Positions 16,930-24,688 of a stretch of DNA of 64,000 bases are shown here, piece by piece; position 1 is the first letter of the stretch, and each line of letters starts with the position of its first letter. Both the position numbers and the translations under genes were made by a program. A model generated the notes under the pieces. That model made no database searches. It was not told where the DNA came from and saw nothing but the letters and a program-made list of their open reading frames with translations. The stretch lies in NCBI GenBank assembly GCA_037443705.1, contig JBBINV010000001.1, forward strand, positions 62,001 through 126,000, written 5' to 3'. This stretch comes from 2-02-FULL-66-14 sp037443705. GTDB lineage: Bacteria > Pseudomonadota > Gammaproteobacteria > Burkholderiales > SG8-39.

Positions 16930-17711
16930 GAAGCGGGCCTTATCAGGTAACCGCCCGATTTTTCGTCGGGCTCGAGCTTCACCAGCCCCTTCTTCTCGGC
17001 TTCCTCGAGCAGATCGGAAAACGCGCGGTAGCCGTAGTACGACTCGTTGAAGCCGGGCTTGCGGCGCTTCAGCGCCTGCTTGACCATCGAGCCCCAGATG
17101 CGTTCGCCCTCGCCGCGCTCGGCGATCAGCGCGTTCAGCGTCTCGAGCACGAGGTCGAACGCTTCCTGCTGCTTCTCGGTGCCCGCGGGGCGCGACTCCT
17201 TTCGTTGCTTGGCGGCGCGGCGCTTGGCTTCGTCCTCGCGCACCAGGTCGTCGTAGTAGATGAACTCGTCGCAATTGGCGATGAGCAGATCCGAGCTCGA
17301 GTTCTTCACCCCGACGCCGATCACCGTCTTCGCGTTCTCGCGAAGCTTGGAGACGAGCGGCGAGAAGTCCGAGTCGCCGCTGACGATGACGAAGGTATCC
17401 ACGTGGCTCTTGGTGTAGCAGAGGTCGAGCGCGTCGACCACCATGCGGATGTCGGCCGAGTTCTTTCCGGACTGCCGCACGTGCGGCACCTCGATCAGCT
17501 CGAACGACGCGGCGTGCATGGTGGGCTTGAACTCCTTGTAGCGGTCCCAGTCGCAGTAGGCCTTCTTCACCACGATCGAGCCCTTCAACAGCAGGCGCTC
17601 GAGCACTTTTTCGATGTCGAACCTAGCGTACTTCGCGTCGCGCACGCCGAGCGCGATGTTCTCGAAGTCGCAGAACATCGCGAGGTTGCGCGTTTCCGGG
17701 GGGGTGGCCAT
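16926..17711 (-). CDS. NYN domain protein with C-terminal winged-helix (OST-HTH/LOTUS-like) domain
   Basis: A 261-aa protein. The N-terminal NYN (PIN-like nuclease, LabA/DUF88) domain shows the acidic motifs MFCDFENIALG, SADIRMVVDAL and VSGDSDFSPLV. A basic linker (residues about 165-190) leads to a C-terminal domain of about 70 residues (WGSMVKQALKRRKPGFNESYYGYRAFSDLL) like the LOTUS/OST-HTH RNA-binding fold. RNA cleavage or binding is inferred from the family; no target is known. The ATG at 17711 is chosen because the frame upstream is antisense to the next gene. Confidence 0.88.
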   Translation of the reverse strand: MATPPETRNLAMFCDFENIALGVRDAKYARFDIEKVLERLLLKGSIVVKKAYCDWDRYKEFKPTMHAASFELIEVPHVRQSGKNSADIRMVVDALDLCYTKSHVDTFVIVSGDSDFSPLVSKLRENAKTVIGVGVKNSSSDLLIANCDEFIYYDDLVREDEAKRRAAKQRKESRPAGTEKQQEAFDLVLETLNALIAERGEGERIWGSMVKQALKRRKPGFNESYYGYRAFSDLLEEAEKKGLVKLEPDEKSGGYLIRPAS

Positions 17712-17750
17712 GCGGGGAGCTCCTTTGAGGGCGCATGCTAGCATCGCCGC

Positions 17751-19292
17751 ATGAACGGCGCCGAAGCGCTCGCGCGGACGCTTGCAGCCGCGGGCGTCGA
17801 CACCTGCTTCGCCAACCCCGGCACTTCCGAGATGCATTTCGTCTCGGCGCTCGACCGCGTGCCAGGCCTGCGCTGCGTCCTCGGTCTCGCCGAGACCGTG
17901 GTAGCGGGCTGCGCCGACGGCTACGGGCGCATGGCCGGAAAGCCCGCGGCGACCCTCCTTCACTGCGGTCCGGGCCTCGCGAACGGGATCGCCAACTTCC
18001 ACAACGCGCGCCGCGCCAACACGCCCATCGTCTCGATCGTAGGCGACCAGGCGACCTACCACCGCCCTTTCGATGCGCCGCTCACGGCGGATACCGAAGG
18101 GCTGGCGCGAGCCGTGTCGGTTTGGGTTCATACGAGCTCTTCTTCAACACGCGCGGGAAACGACGCAGCCGACGCCATTCGTGCCGCGCTCTCCCCTCCG
18201 GGCGGCGTGGCGACGCTGGTGCTTCCGGCCGATTGCGCGTGGGACGAGGGCGCGGAGCCGGGAAAACCGCTTTCCGTTCCACCGAGAAGTTCCGTTTCAT
18301 TCGAATCAATCGAAAAAGCAGCCCGGGCGTTACGCGGTGGCACCTCTTCGATGCTCCTGCTTTCGGGACCCGGCCTCTCCGTAGAGGGCTTGAAGGCAGC
18401 GAATCGAATCGCGCAGGTCACGAACGCGAGACTGAGAACCCCCACCCAGGTCCCGCGCATGGCGCGCGGGCGGGGGCGCGTGCCGGTCGATCGCATTCCG
18501 TACGTGGTGGATCTCGCGCTCAAGGTGCTCGAAGGCACCAAGCATCTTGTCCTTGCGGGCGCGAGAGCGCCGGTGGGATTCTTCGCCTATCCCGGCAAGC
18601 GCTCCACGCTCTGGCCGGTGGACTGCGACGTGCACACGCTCGCGTGCCCGGAAGACGATGTCGTGGGCGCGCTCGAAGCGCTCGCGGATGAGCTCGGCGC
18701 GCCGCGCGAGGTTGCGGTTCCGGATCCGGGCCCGCGACCCGAGCCGCAGCGCGGCGCGTTCAGGCCCGATGCGTTCGGGTACACGCTCGCCGCGCTCCTG
18801 CCCGAGAATGCGATCGTCGCCGAGGACGCGGTGACTTCGGGGCGCGCGCTCTTCGGGCTGACGTTCGCGGCCGCACCGCACGACTGGATTCAGTTGACCG
18901 GCGGCGCGATCGGTTTCGCGTTTCCCGCCGCCACCGGCGCCGCGATCGCCTGCCCGGAGCGAAAGGTGATCTGCCTTCAGGCCGACGGCGGCGGGATCTA
19001 TTCGCTGCAATCGCTCTGGACCCAGGCACGCGAGAAGGCGGACGTGATCAACATCGTCTTTGCCAACCGCCGCTACGCGATTCTTCAGGGCGAGCTCGCT
19101 GCGGTGGGCGCGAAGCCCGGGCCGGCCTCGGAGGCGCTCTTCGATCTTTCGCGCCCCGAGATCCGCTGGACGAAGCTCGCCGAGGGCATGGGCGTGGAAG
19201 CCGTGCGCGTGGAAAACCTCGAATCCTTCGCCGACGCGTTCCGTGCCGCCTGCGCGCGGCGCGGGCCGTTCCTGATCGAGTTCTCGATCTAG
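17751..19292 (+). CDS. Thiamine diphosphate-dependent enzyme, acetolactate synthase / benzoylformate decarboxylase family
   Basis: A 513-aa protein with the three-domain ThDP enzyme plan. The N-terminal pyrimidine-binding domain carries the catalytic Glu48 (GLAETVVAG). A central domain follows, then a C-terminal pyrophosphate-binding domain with QADGGGIYSLQSLWTQAREKAD and FANRRYAIL, the GDG(X)nNN cofactor motif (first Gly replaced by Ala). The enzyme probably decarboxylates a 2-oxo acid. No small regulatory subunit gene (ilvH) is adjacent, so biosynthetic acetolactate synthase is unlikely. In a genome that degrades aromatics a benzoylformate or similar role is possible but unproved. It is divergent from the NYN gene. 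Confidence 0.75.
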   Translation: MNGAEALARTLAAAGVDTCFANPGTSEMHFVSALDRVPGLRCVLGLAETVVAGCADGYGRMAGKPAATLLHCGPGLANGIANFHNARRANTPIVSIVGDQATYHRPFDAPLTADTEGLARAVSVWVHTSSSSTRAGNDAADAIRAALSPPGGVATLVLPADCAWDEGAEPGKPLSVPPRSSVSFESIEKAARALRGGTSSMLLLSGPGLSVEGLKAANRIAQVTNARLRTPTQVPRMARGRGRVPVDRIPYVVDLALKVLEGTKHLVLAGARAPVGFFAYPGKRSTLWPVDCDVHTLACPEDDVVGALEALADELGAPREVAVPDPGPRPEPQRGAFRPDAFGYTLAALLPENAIVAEDAVTSGRALFGLTFAAAPHDWIQLTGGAIGFAFPAATGAAIACPERKVICLQADGGGIYSLQSLWTQAREKADVINIVFANRRYAILQGELAAVGAKPGPASEALFDLSRPEIRWTKLAEGMGVEAVRVENLESFADAFRAACARRGPFLIEFSI

Positions 19293-19300
19293 GGGCTTGC

Positions 19301-19726
19301 CTACCCCAGAGCCTCGAAAGCGAGGCCGGCGAACCGCTCGAAGTCACGGTCGAAAGAGGCGAGCGTCGCGCCGTGTTCGATCGCGAGCGCGGCAAGGTGC
19401 GCATCGGTCGTGAGATTTCCGCCCGTACCTGCCGCGGTCAGCAGACGCGACAGGATCGGTTCATGCCGCTCGGTCGGGTGGAGCATGTGGGCCGCAGGAG
19501 CCCCGAGCCAGTCCCGCACCGTCGCCAGCGCATCCTCCACCGCGAGCGGCTTGGGGAAGATCCCGCGGCGGGTGGAGAGCCGGATGAAGCCGAGCAGTAC
19601 GACCCACGACAAGCCCACCCCCTCGGGAGCGTCGAACGCGGCCTCCAGCCAGGCGCGCGCGGCTGCGTGATCGTCGCCAGCGGCGTTCGCCGCGTGCAGC
19701 AGTACGTTCAGGTCCGGCAGCTTCAA
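19301..19726 (-). CDS. PIN-domain ribonuclease toxin, VapC-like
   Basis: A 141-aa PIN domain protein. Acidic active-site residues appear in the expected order: PDLNVLLH (Asp near residue 5), a Glu in the central part, TTDAHLAALA and SFDRDF near the C-terminus. The HxAA-rich second helix and GFIRLSTRRGIF region match the TA-system PIN subfamily. VapC toxins cut tRNA or rRNA unless bound by antitoxin. The start overlaps the antitoxin stop by 4 nt, and an operator-like palindrome lies ahead of the pair, supporting an intact type II system. Confidence 0.87.
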   Translation of the reverse strand: MKLPDLNVLLHAANAAGDDHAAARAWLEAAFDAPEGVGLSWVVLLGFIRLSTRRGIFPKPLAVEDALATVRDWLGAPAAHMLHPTERHEPILSRLLTAAGTGGNLTTDAHLAALAIEHGATLASFDRDFERFAGLAFEALG

Positions 19727-19992
19727 CGGCCGCCCGCGCGCCGCCGCGGCCGCGCGACGGTCTCGGTGTCCTCCAGCTCGGCCGCGAGCGCGAGCGCCTT
19801 GGTCAGATCGACGAGCGGCTTGCCGAGATCGAAGGTGCGCTGCTTGAAGCGGCCGACCGGCCGTCGCGCGCGGGCGCGCAAGCCCTCGCGCAGTGCCGCG
19901 TTCAGCACCTTCTTGAACGGCTCGCCGCGCTCGCGCATCGCCCTGCGCAGCAGCACCTGAACGTCGGGATCGATCGTGACCGTGGTTCGCAT
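19723..19992 (-). CDS. VapB-like antitoxin
   Basis: An 89-aa protein. The N-terminus (MRTTVTIDPDVQVLLRRAM) is a ribbon-helix-helix DNA-binding fold of the kind used by VapB antitoxins. The C-terminal half (FDLGKPLVDLTKALALAAELED) is the likely toxin-binding arm, which would neutralise the PIN toxin encoded immediately downstream. The start ATG at 19992 lies one base from a 35-nt inverted repeat, so the antitoxin alone or with toxin probably represses this promoter. Confidence 0.85.
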   Translation of the reverse strand: MRTTVTIDPDVQVLLRRAMRERGEPFKKVLNAALREGLRARARRPVGRFKQRTFDLGKPLVDLTKALALAAELEDTETVARPRRRAGGR

Positions 19993-19993
19993 G

Positions 19994-20028
19994 GCATCAT
20001 GATAGCAGAACGCTTGCTGTCATGATGC
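19994..20028. promoter_or_regulatory. Operator palindrome for the vapBC-like operon
   Basis: The outer 9-bp arms GCATCATGA (19994-20002) and TCATGATGC (20020-20028) are exact inverted repeats. With one mismatch the match extends over AGCA / TGCT, giving 13 of 14 paired positions around a short centre. The site begins one base upstream of the antitoxin start codon and touches the stop codon of the glycosylase gene. It is the typical position for autoregulation by a ribbon-helix-helix antitoxin, and suggests a very short or leaderless transcript. Confidence 0.75.
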
Positions 20029-20591
20029 TACCCGGACCTCCTGACCCTCGCGAAAAGCGCCGCGAGGTCCTTCAACTGGTAGCTGGCGTTCAGCCCGCTC
20101 GGGTTCGGCAGCACCCACACGCGCGCGTCCTCGAAGGTTTGGGGTTGCTCTCCAATCCTCGGTCTGGTCACGCCGAACGCAGCGCCGTAGGCCCCTACGC
20201 CCAGAAACGCGACCACTCTCGGCCGATAGCGCCGCACCTTCGCCGCGAGGCGCTTCCTTCCACTGACGAACTCGGCGGGCTCCAGCTCCTCGGCGGTCGC
20301 CGTGGCGCGATTGACGAGATTCACGATCCCGTAGCCCGCCTTCAGCAGCTCGCGCTGCTCGGAAGGGTGCAACAGCCGCTTCGTGAATCCGGCGGCGTGA
20401 AGCGCGGGCCAGAAGCGGTTGCCGGGACGCGCGAAATGCCAGCCGGTGGCGCCCGAATAGAGTCCCGGATTGATCCCGCAGAAGAGCACCCGCAGCCGCG
20501 GCGCGATCACGTCGCGAATCGATTTGCCCGCCGCCGCCGCGAGCTCGGCCTTCGTGGGACGCGCTGATTCAGCGCGTGCCGAGCGCTTCAC
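20028..20591 (-). CDS. Mismatch-specific uracil/thymine DNA glycosylase (MUG family)
   Basis: DNA-repair glycosylase of about 187 aa that removes uracil or thymine from mismatches with G. Family motifs are visible: FCGINPGLYSGATGWHFARPGNRFW (active-site motif A, here GINPG) and the late LPNPSGLNASYQ motif. GTG at 20591 is the preferred start: it lies 23 nt inside the end of the upstream small gene and gives the family's usual N-terminus; the longer reading is antisense-like filler. Its stop codon TAG abuts the vapBC operator. Confidence 0.86.
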   Translation of the reverse strand: MKRSARAESARPTKAELAAAAGKSIRDVIAPRLRVLFCGINPGLYSGATGWHFARPGNRFWPALHAAGFTKRLLHPSEQRELLKAGYGIVNLVNRATATAEELEPAEFVSGRKRLAAKVRRYRPRVVAFLGVGAYGAAFGVTRPRIGEQPQTFEDARVWVLPNPSGLNASYQLKDLAALFARVRRSG

Positions 20592-20826
20592 GGATCTCGC
20601 CCAGCTCCTCTTCGACCGGCAGCGCCTTTCGCAGCCGCCGCCCGCAGCGCGAATACCAGTAGCTCGAGTTCTGGAAATCGCCCTCCTGCCGGTGAACGAG
20701 CGCGTGGATCCAGCACGCAAGCTCGTCCTTCTCGTCCTTCATCACGATCCGGTGCGCGCGCGCCCAGTCGCCCGCGCGGCAGGCCTCCAGCGCCTCGCGC
20801 AGCGCCTCCTTCCCGAGCGAAGCCAT
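20569..20826 (-). CDS. Small conserved-looking protein of unknown function
   Basis: An 85-aa cytoplasmic protein, rich in charged helices (GKEALREALEACRAGDWARAHRIVMKDE, then WIHALVHRQEGDFQNSSYWYSRCG). The pattern of a short helix, 'D-W-A-R-A-H' and 'H-R-Q-E-G-D' resembles a degenerate tetratricopeptide-like helical pair. No enzymatic motif is seen. The ATG at 20826 overlaps the upstream peptidase stop by 1 nt (TGATG form), and its 3' end overlaps the glycosylase gene, so it is translated as the middle member of a three-gene leftward unit. The function is not recognised. Confidence 0.7.
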   Translation of the reverse strand: MASLGKEALREALEACRAGDWARAHRIVMKDEKDELACWIHALVHRQEGDFQNSSYWYSRCGRRLRKALPVEEELGEIREALGTR

Positions 20827-21335
20827 CAGTAGCCCCGGCAGTACTGGAAGTGCATCGGGTCGCGCGCCGCGCCCTCCCAGCGCCCGCCCCACTCGAACCC
20901 GTGCCGCGCGAACACCTCCACCACCTCCGGGCTCATGTCGCCCGCGGTGCCCAGGGCGTTCGTCTCCGGGTTCAGATCCACCGCGAGTCCCCAGCAGTGC
21001 GTGGAAAGGTCCTGGTTGCGGCGCTTGGCGCGAAACGCATAGCACCCGCCGAACGAAGTGACGAGCGCCTCGAGCCGCCGCGCCTTCAGCTCCTCGAAGA
21101 CCTGCGCGAACACTGCCGCCGCCATCCTGTGGCAGCGCAGCCGCGTTGCGACGCGGGTCCTGTCCCAGCTGAGCGGAATCGCGAACGGCAGCTCGATCGT
21201 GGCGAGAATCTTCCGCTCCCACACCGGATCGATCGTGCCGTCTTCCAGAATGAGCGGGTATGGATCGCCGAAGTCCCGGCAAAGATCCTCCTTGCCGCTC
21301 GGGGCGGGAGCCTGGACGCGAAGCGCGGCGTGCAT
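20826..21335 (-). CDS. M15-family peptidase (D-Ala-D-Ala carboxypeptidase-like)
   Basis: A 169-aa protein with M15 zinc-ligand motifs: STHCWGLAVDLNPETN (His and Asp ligands) and the C-terminal DPMHFQYCRGY (catalytic and ligand residues). Such enzymes cleave peptidoglycan stem peptides and are often phage endolysins or VanY-like proteins. There is no obvious signal peptide, so export, or a role as a cryptic phage-derived endolysin, is unclear. No holin or other phage genes are recognisable, although the neighbouring small membrane protein is worth considering. Confidence 0.8.
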   Translation of the reverse strand: MHAALRVQAPAPSGKEDLCRDFGDPYPLILEDGTIDPVWERKILATIELPFAIPLSWDRTRVATRLRCHRMAAAVFAQVFEELKARRLEALVTSFGGCYAFRAKRRNQDLSTHCWGLAVDLNPETNALGTAGDMSPEVVEVFARHGFEWGGRWEGAARDPMHFQYCRGY

Positions 21336-21344
21336 GGAAAAAAT

Positions 21345-21542
21345 CTAGCTCCGGCGCTTGTAAAAGCGGTTGTAAACAAGGGTAGCCATTACCCCCCAGA
21401 AAACTCCGCCAAGCAATACTACGGCTACGGCAGCCCCTTGCCACTCAGCAGTGACACCAGAAGAGGGCAGCTTCGAGAGTTGCAGCACGTACATCAGGAT
21501 CGCAGAGATCAAGAACGCCTTTGGATAAAGCCACGTTTTCAC
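21345..21542 (-). CDS. Small membrane protein, unknown function
   Basis: A 65-aa protein with two predicted membrane spans (about residues 9-24, FLISAILMYVLQLS, and 37-57, AAVAVVLLGGVFWGVMATLVY) and a basic tail (NRFYKRRS). It lies 9 nt upstream of the M15 peptidase in the same direction. A small two-span protein next to a peptidoglycan hydrolase resembles a holin/endolysin arrangement, but the sequence is too short to assign. Base composition here is noticeably less GC-rich than in neighbouring genes, which may hint at acquisition by transfer. Confidence 0.55.
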   Translation of the reverse strand: MKTWLYPKAFLISAILMYVLQLSKLPSSGVTAEWQGAAVAVVLLGGVFWGVMATLVYNRFYKRRS

Positions 21543-21595
21543 GATTTCCCTCGCCTCACCTCAATTTTCTTGGGTTCAGAACCATACAGAAACAA

Positions 21596-24500
21596 TCACC
21601 CCGGCGCGAGCTGGGCGCGGCGGCGGGCGAGGGATTGCTGGAGGCGCTCGAAGTAGAGGTAGATGACGGGCGTGAGGTAGAGGGTCAGGAGCTGCGAGAG
21701 GACGAGGCCCCCGACTACGGCGAGGCCGAGGGGCATGCGGGCGCCGCCGCCGGCGCCGAAGCCGATGGCGATCGGGAGGCTCCCCATGAGCGCGGCAAAC
21801 GTCGTCATCATGATCGGGCGAAAACGAATGAGACCCGCCTGGTAGATCGCTTCTTCGGGCGGCTTGCCGTCTTTACGCTGCGCCTCGATCGCGAAGTCGA
21901 TCATCATGATGGCGTTCTTCTTCACGATGCCCACCAGCATGATGATGCCTACGAAGGCGTACATGTTGAGCTCGATGCTGAACGCCATCAGTGTGACGAG
22001 CGCACCGAGGCCCGCGGTGGGCAGCCCGGAGAGGATGGTGAGCGGGTGGATGAAGCTCTCGTACAGGATCCCGAGGATCAGGTAGATGACGACGACCGAG
22101 AGGATGAGCAGGATCCCCATTCCCTGGAGCGAGCTCTGGTAGGCCTGCGCGGTGCCGGAGAAGGTGCCGGTGAGGGTCGGAGGGACCTGAAGCTCGCGCA
22201 TGCCGCGCTCGACCTCGGCGATCGCCTGCGAGAGCGCTACGCCGGGGCGGAGGTCAAAGGAAAAAGAAACTGACGTGAGCTGGCCGAGGTGGGTCACCTG
22301 GAGCGGGCCCACGCCGGGCTTGAGCGTCGCCACCGCATTGAGCGGGACGAGCGCGCCGGTGGAGGAGCGCACGTAGAGCATCGGGATGACCGACGGATCG
22401 GTCTGGTAGCGCGGCGCGAGCTCCAAAATCACCCAGTACTGGTTGGTGGCGGTGTAGATCGTGGAGACCTGGCGCGAGCCGTAGGCGTTGTTCAGCGCCA
22501 TCTCGATGCTCTGCGCCGAGACTCCCAACGCGGAGGCTTTCTCGCGATCGATCTCTACGGTCACTTCGGGGCGCGTGATCTGGAGGTCGCTCGCTACGTC
22601 CACCAGGCCGGGCAGCTCGCGCAGCTTGCGCTCGATCCTCGGCGCCCAGTCGTAGAGCTCGACGGCGGAGGCGCTGCGCATGACGTACTGGTAGGGGCTC
22701 TTGGTGAGCTGGCCGCCAATCCGCACCGCGGGCACGTTCTGGAGGAACACCTTCGCGCCGAGCACGTTCTGAAGGCGGGGTCTCAGCTCGCGCACGATCT
22801 GGTCGGCGGGCTTGCGCTCCTTGAAGGGCTTCAACGTGATCGTCATGCGGCTTACGTTTAGCGAGGGCGAGAAGCCCGTGGCGCCCACGAAGGACATGAC
22901 GGCTTCGACGTTCGGGTCCTTGCGCACGATGTCGGCGACCTGGCGCTGCAGCTTCGCCATCGCCTCGAACGAGATGTCCTGCGGCCCTTCCACGAAAGCG
23001 AAAAGCTGCCCCGAGTCCTCGCTCGGGAGAAAACCTTTGGGTGCGCGCGCGAAGAGGACGCCGGTCGCCACGCAGATCGCGAGGAACACCACCATCACCG
23101 AGCGCTTGTGATGGAACGTCCAGCGCAGCGTAGCGGCGTAGAAATCGCGCCACGCGTCGAACCCGCGCTCGAACGCCCAGTAGAGGCGGCTGTGGTGCTC
23201 GGCCGCGCGGTGGGGCTTGAGGATCCGGCTCGCCATCATGGGGGTGAGGGTGAGCGAGACGAATCCGGAGATGAGCACCGCGGCGATGATGGTGATGGCG
23301 AATTCGTTGAGCAGCCGCCCGAGGATGCCGGGCATGAAGAGCACCGGGATGAACACGGCGGCGAGCGACAACGTCATCGAGACGATGGTAAAGACGATCT
23401 CCTTCGAGCCTTCGAGCGTCGCCTGCATCGGGGCCTTGCCCATCTCGATATGGCGCGTGATGTTTTCCAGCATCACGATCGCGTCGTCGACCACGAAGCC
23501 TACGCAGAGCGTGAGCGCCATGAGCGAGATGTTGTCGAGGCTGTAGCCGAGCAGGTACATCACCGAAAACGTGCCGATGATCGACATCGGCAGCGCCACC
23601 GCGGGAATGATCGTGGCCGGGATGTTGCGCAGGAAAAGGAAGATCACGAGCACCACGAGCATGAGCGCGAGGTAGAGCGTGAACTGGACCTCGGCTACGG
23701 AGGCGCGGATCGAAACCGAGCGATCGAACAGCACGTCGATCGAGACCGCGGGCGGCACCTCGGCGCGGAAGGTGGGAAGGAGCTTGCGCACGTTGTCCAC
23801 CACCTCTACGGTGTTGGTGCCGGGCTGGCGGTAGATCGCGAGCACGATGCCGCGCTTGTCCTTGAACCAGGCCGCGACCTTGTCGTTCTGCACGCCGTCG
23901 ATCACGCGCCCGAGGTCTTTCAGCCGCACCGGAGAGCCGCCGCGGTAGGCGACGATCACGGGCTTGAAGGCTTCTGCGTTGGCAAGCTGCCCGGTCGCCT
24001 GCACCGCGAAGATGCGCTCTTTTCCGTAGAGCGTGCCGGTCGGCAGATTGACGTTGGCATTCGCCACCGCCTGCTCAACCTCGTTGATGCCGATCTGGCG
24101 CGCGGCGAGCGCGTTCGGGTCGAGCTGCACGCGCACCGCGTACTTCTGCTGCCCGAACACCTGCACCTGGGCCACGCCGTTGATGGTGGAGATGCGCTGC
24201 GCGAGATAGGTTTCGGCGTATTCGTTGACCTGCGAAAGCGGCAGCGTGTCGGAGGTGAGCGCGAGATAGAAGACGGGGAAGTCGGCGGGATTGACCTTGC
24301 GGAACGAAGGCGGTGCCGGCATGGTCGCGGGAAGCTGGCGCGCCGCGGAGGCGATCGCGGAATTCACGTCCTGCGCCGCGGCGTCGATGTCGCGATCGAG
24401 CGCGAACTGGATCGTGATCCGCGTCACGCCCTGCCCGTTCACCGAGCTCATCTCGTCGATGCCCGAAATGGTGGAGAACTGGCGCTCGAGTACCGTGGCG

Positions 24501-24688
24501 ACCGCCGAGGCCATGGTCTCGGGGCTCGCCCCCGGCAGCTCCGCGGTCACCTGGATGGTCGGGAAGTCCACGTTCGGGAGCGTGGAGACGGGCAAGAGGC
24601 GGTACGCGGCGATCCCGAAGAAGAGGATCCCGATCATCACGAGCACCGTGGCGACCGGGCGCCGGACCCAGGGCTCGCAGAAATTCAT
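21596..24688 (-). CDS. RND efflux transporter permease (HAE1 / MdtB-MdtC-like)
   Basis: Inner-membrane proton-driven drug exporter of 1030 aa, the normal RND length. The paired proton-relay aspartates are Asp401 and Asp402 in VGFVVDDAIVMLENI (equivalent to AcrB 407/408). The N-terminus is a membrane span after MNFCEPWVRRPVATV, and two large periplasmic loops precede each block of membrane segments. It works with the adaptor encoded just upstream, whose stop overlaps its start by 4 nt. No outer-membrane channel gene is present locally, so a TolC-like partner must come from elsewhere. Confidence 0.92.
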   Translation of the reverse strand: MNFCEPWVRRPVATVLVMIGILFFGIAAYRLLPVSTLPNVDFPTIQVTAELPGASPETMASAVATVLERQFSTISGIDEMSSVNGQGVTRITIQFALDRDIDAAAQDVNSAIASAARQLPATMPAPPSFRKVNPADFPVFYLALTSDTLPLSQVNEYAETYLAQRISTINGVAQVQVFGQQKYAVRVQLDPNALAARQIGINEVEQAVANANVNLPTGTLYGKERIFAVQATGQLANAEAFKPVIVAYRGGSPVRLKDLGRVIDGVQNDKVAAWFKDKRGIVLAIYRQPGTNTVEVVDNVRKLLPTFRAEVPPAVSIDVLFDRSVSIRASVAEVQFTLYLALMLVVLVIFLFLRNIPATIIPAVALPMSIIGTFSVMYLLGYSLDNISLMALTLCVGFVVDDAIVMLENITRHIEMGKAPMQATLEGSKEIVFTIVSMTLSLAAVFIPVLFMPGILGRLLNEFAITIIAAVLISGFVSLTLTPMMASRILKPHRAAEHHSRLYWAFERGFDAWRDFYAATLRWTFHHKRSVMVVFLAICVATGVLFARAPKGFLPSEDSGQLFAFVEGPQDISFEAMAKLQRQVADIVRKDPNVEAVMSFVGATGFSPSLNVSRMTITLKPFKERKPADQIVRELRPRLQNVLGAKVFLQNVPAVRIGGQLTKSPYQYVMRSASAVELYDWAPRIERKLRELPGLVDVASDLQITRPEVTVEIDREKASALGVSAQSIEMALNNAYGSRQVSTIYTATNQYWVILELAPRYQTDPSVIPMLYVRSSTGALVPLNAVATLKPGVGPLQVTHLGQLTSVSFSFDLRPGVALSQAIAEVERGMRELQVPPTLTGTFSGTAQAYQSSLQGMGILLILSVVVIYLILGILYESFIHPLTILSGLPTAGLGALVTLMAFSIELNMYAFVGIIMLVGIVKKNAIMMIDFAIEAQRKDGKPPEEAIYQAGLIRFRPIMMTTFAALMGSLPIAIGFGAGGGARMPLGLAVVGGLVLSQLLTLYLTPVIYLYFERLQQSLARRRAQLAPG

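Noticed and set aside
19293..19313. Possible terminator after the ThDP enzyme gene (AGGGGCTTGCCTACCCC)
   Set aside because: Short imperfect stem with no T tract; not enough to call.
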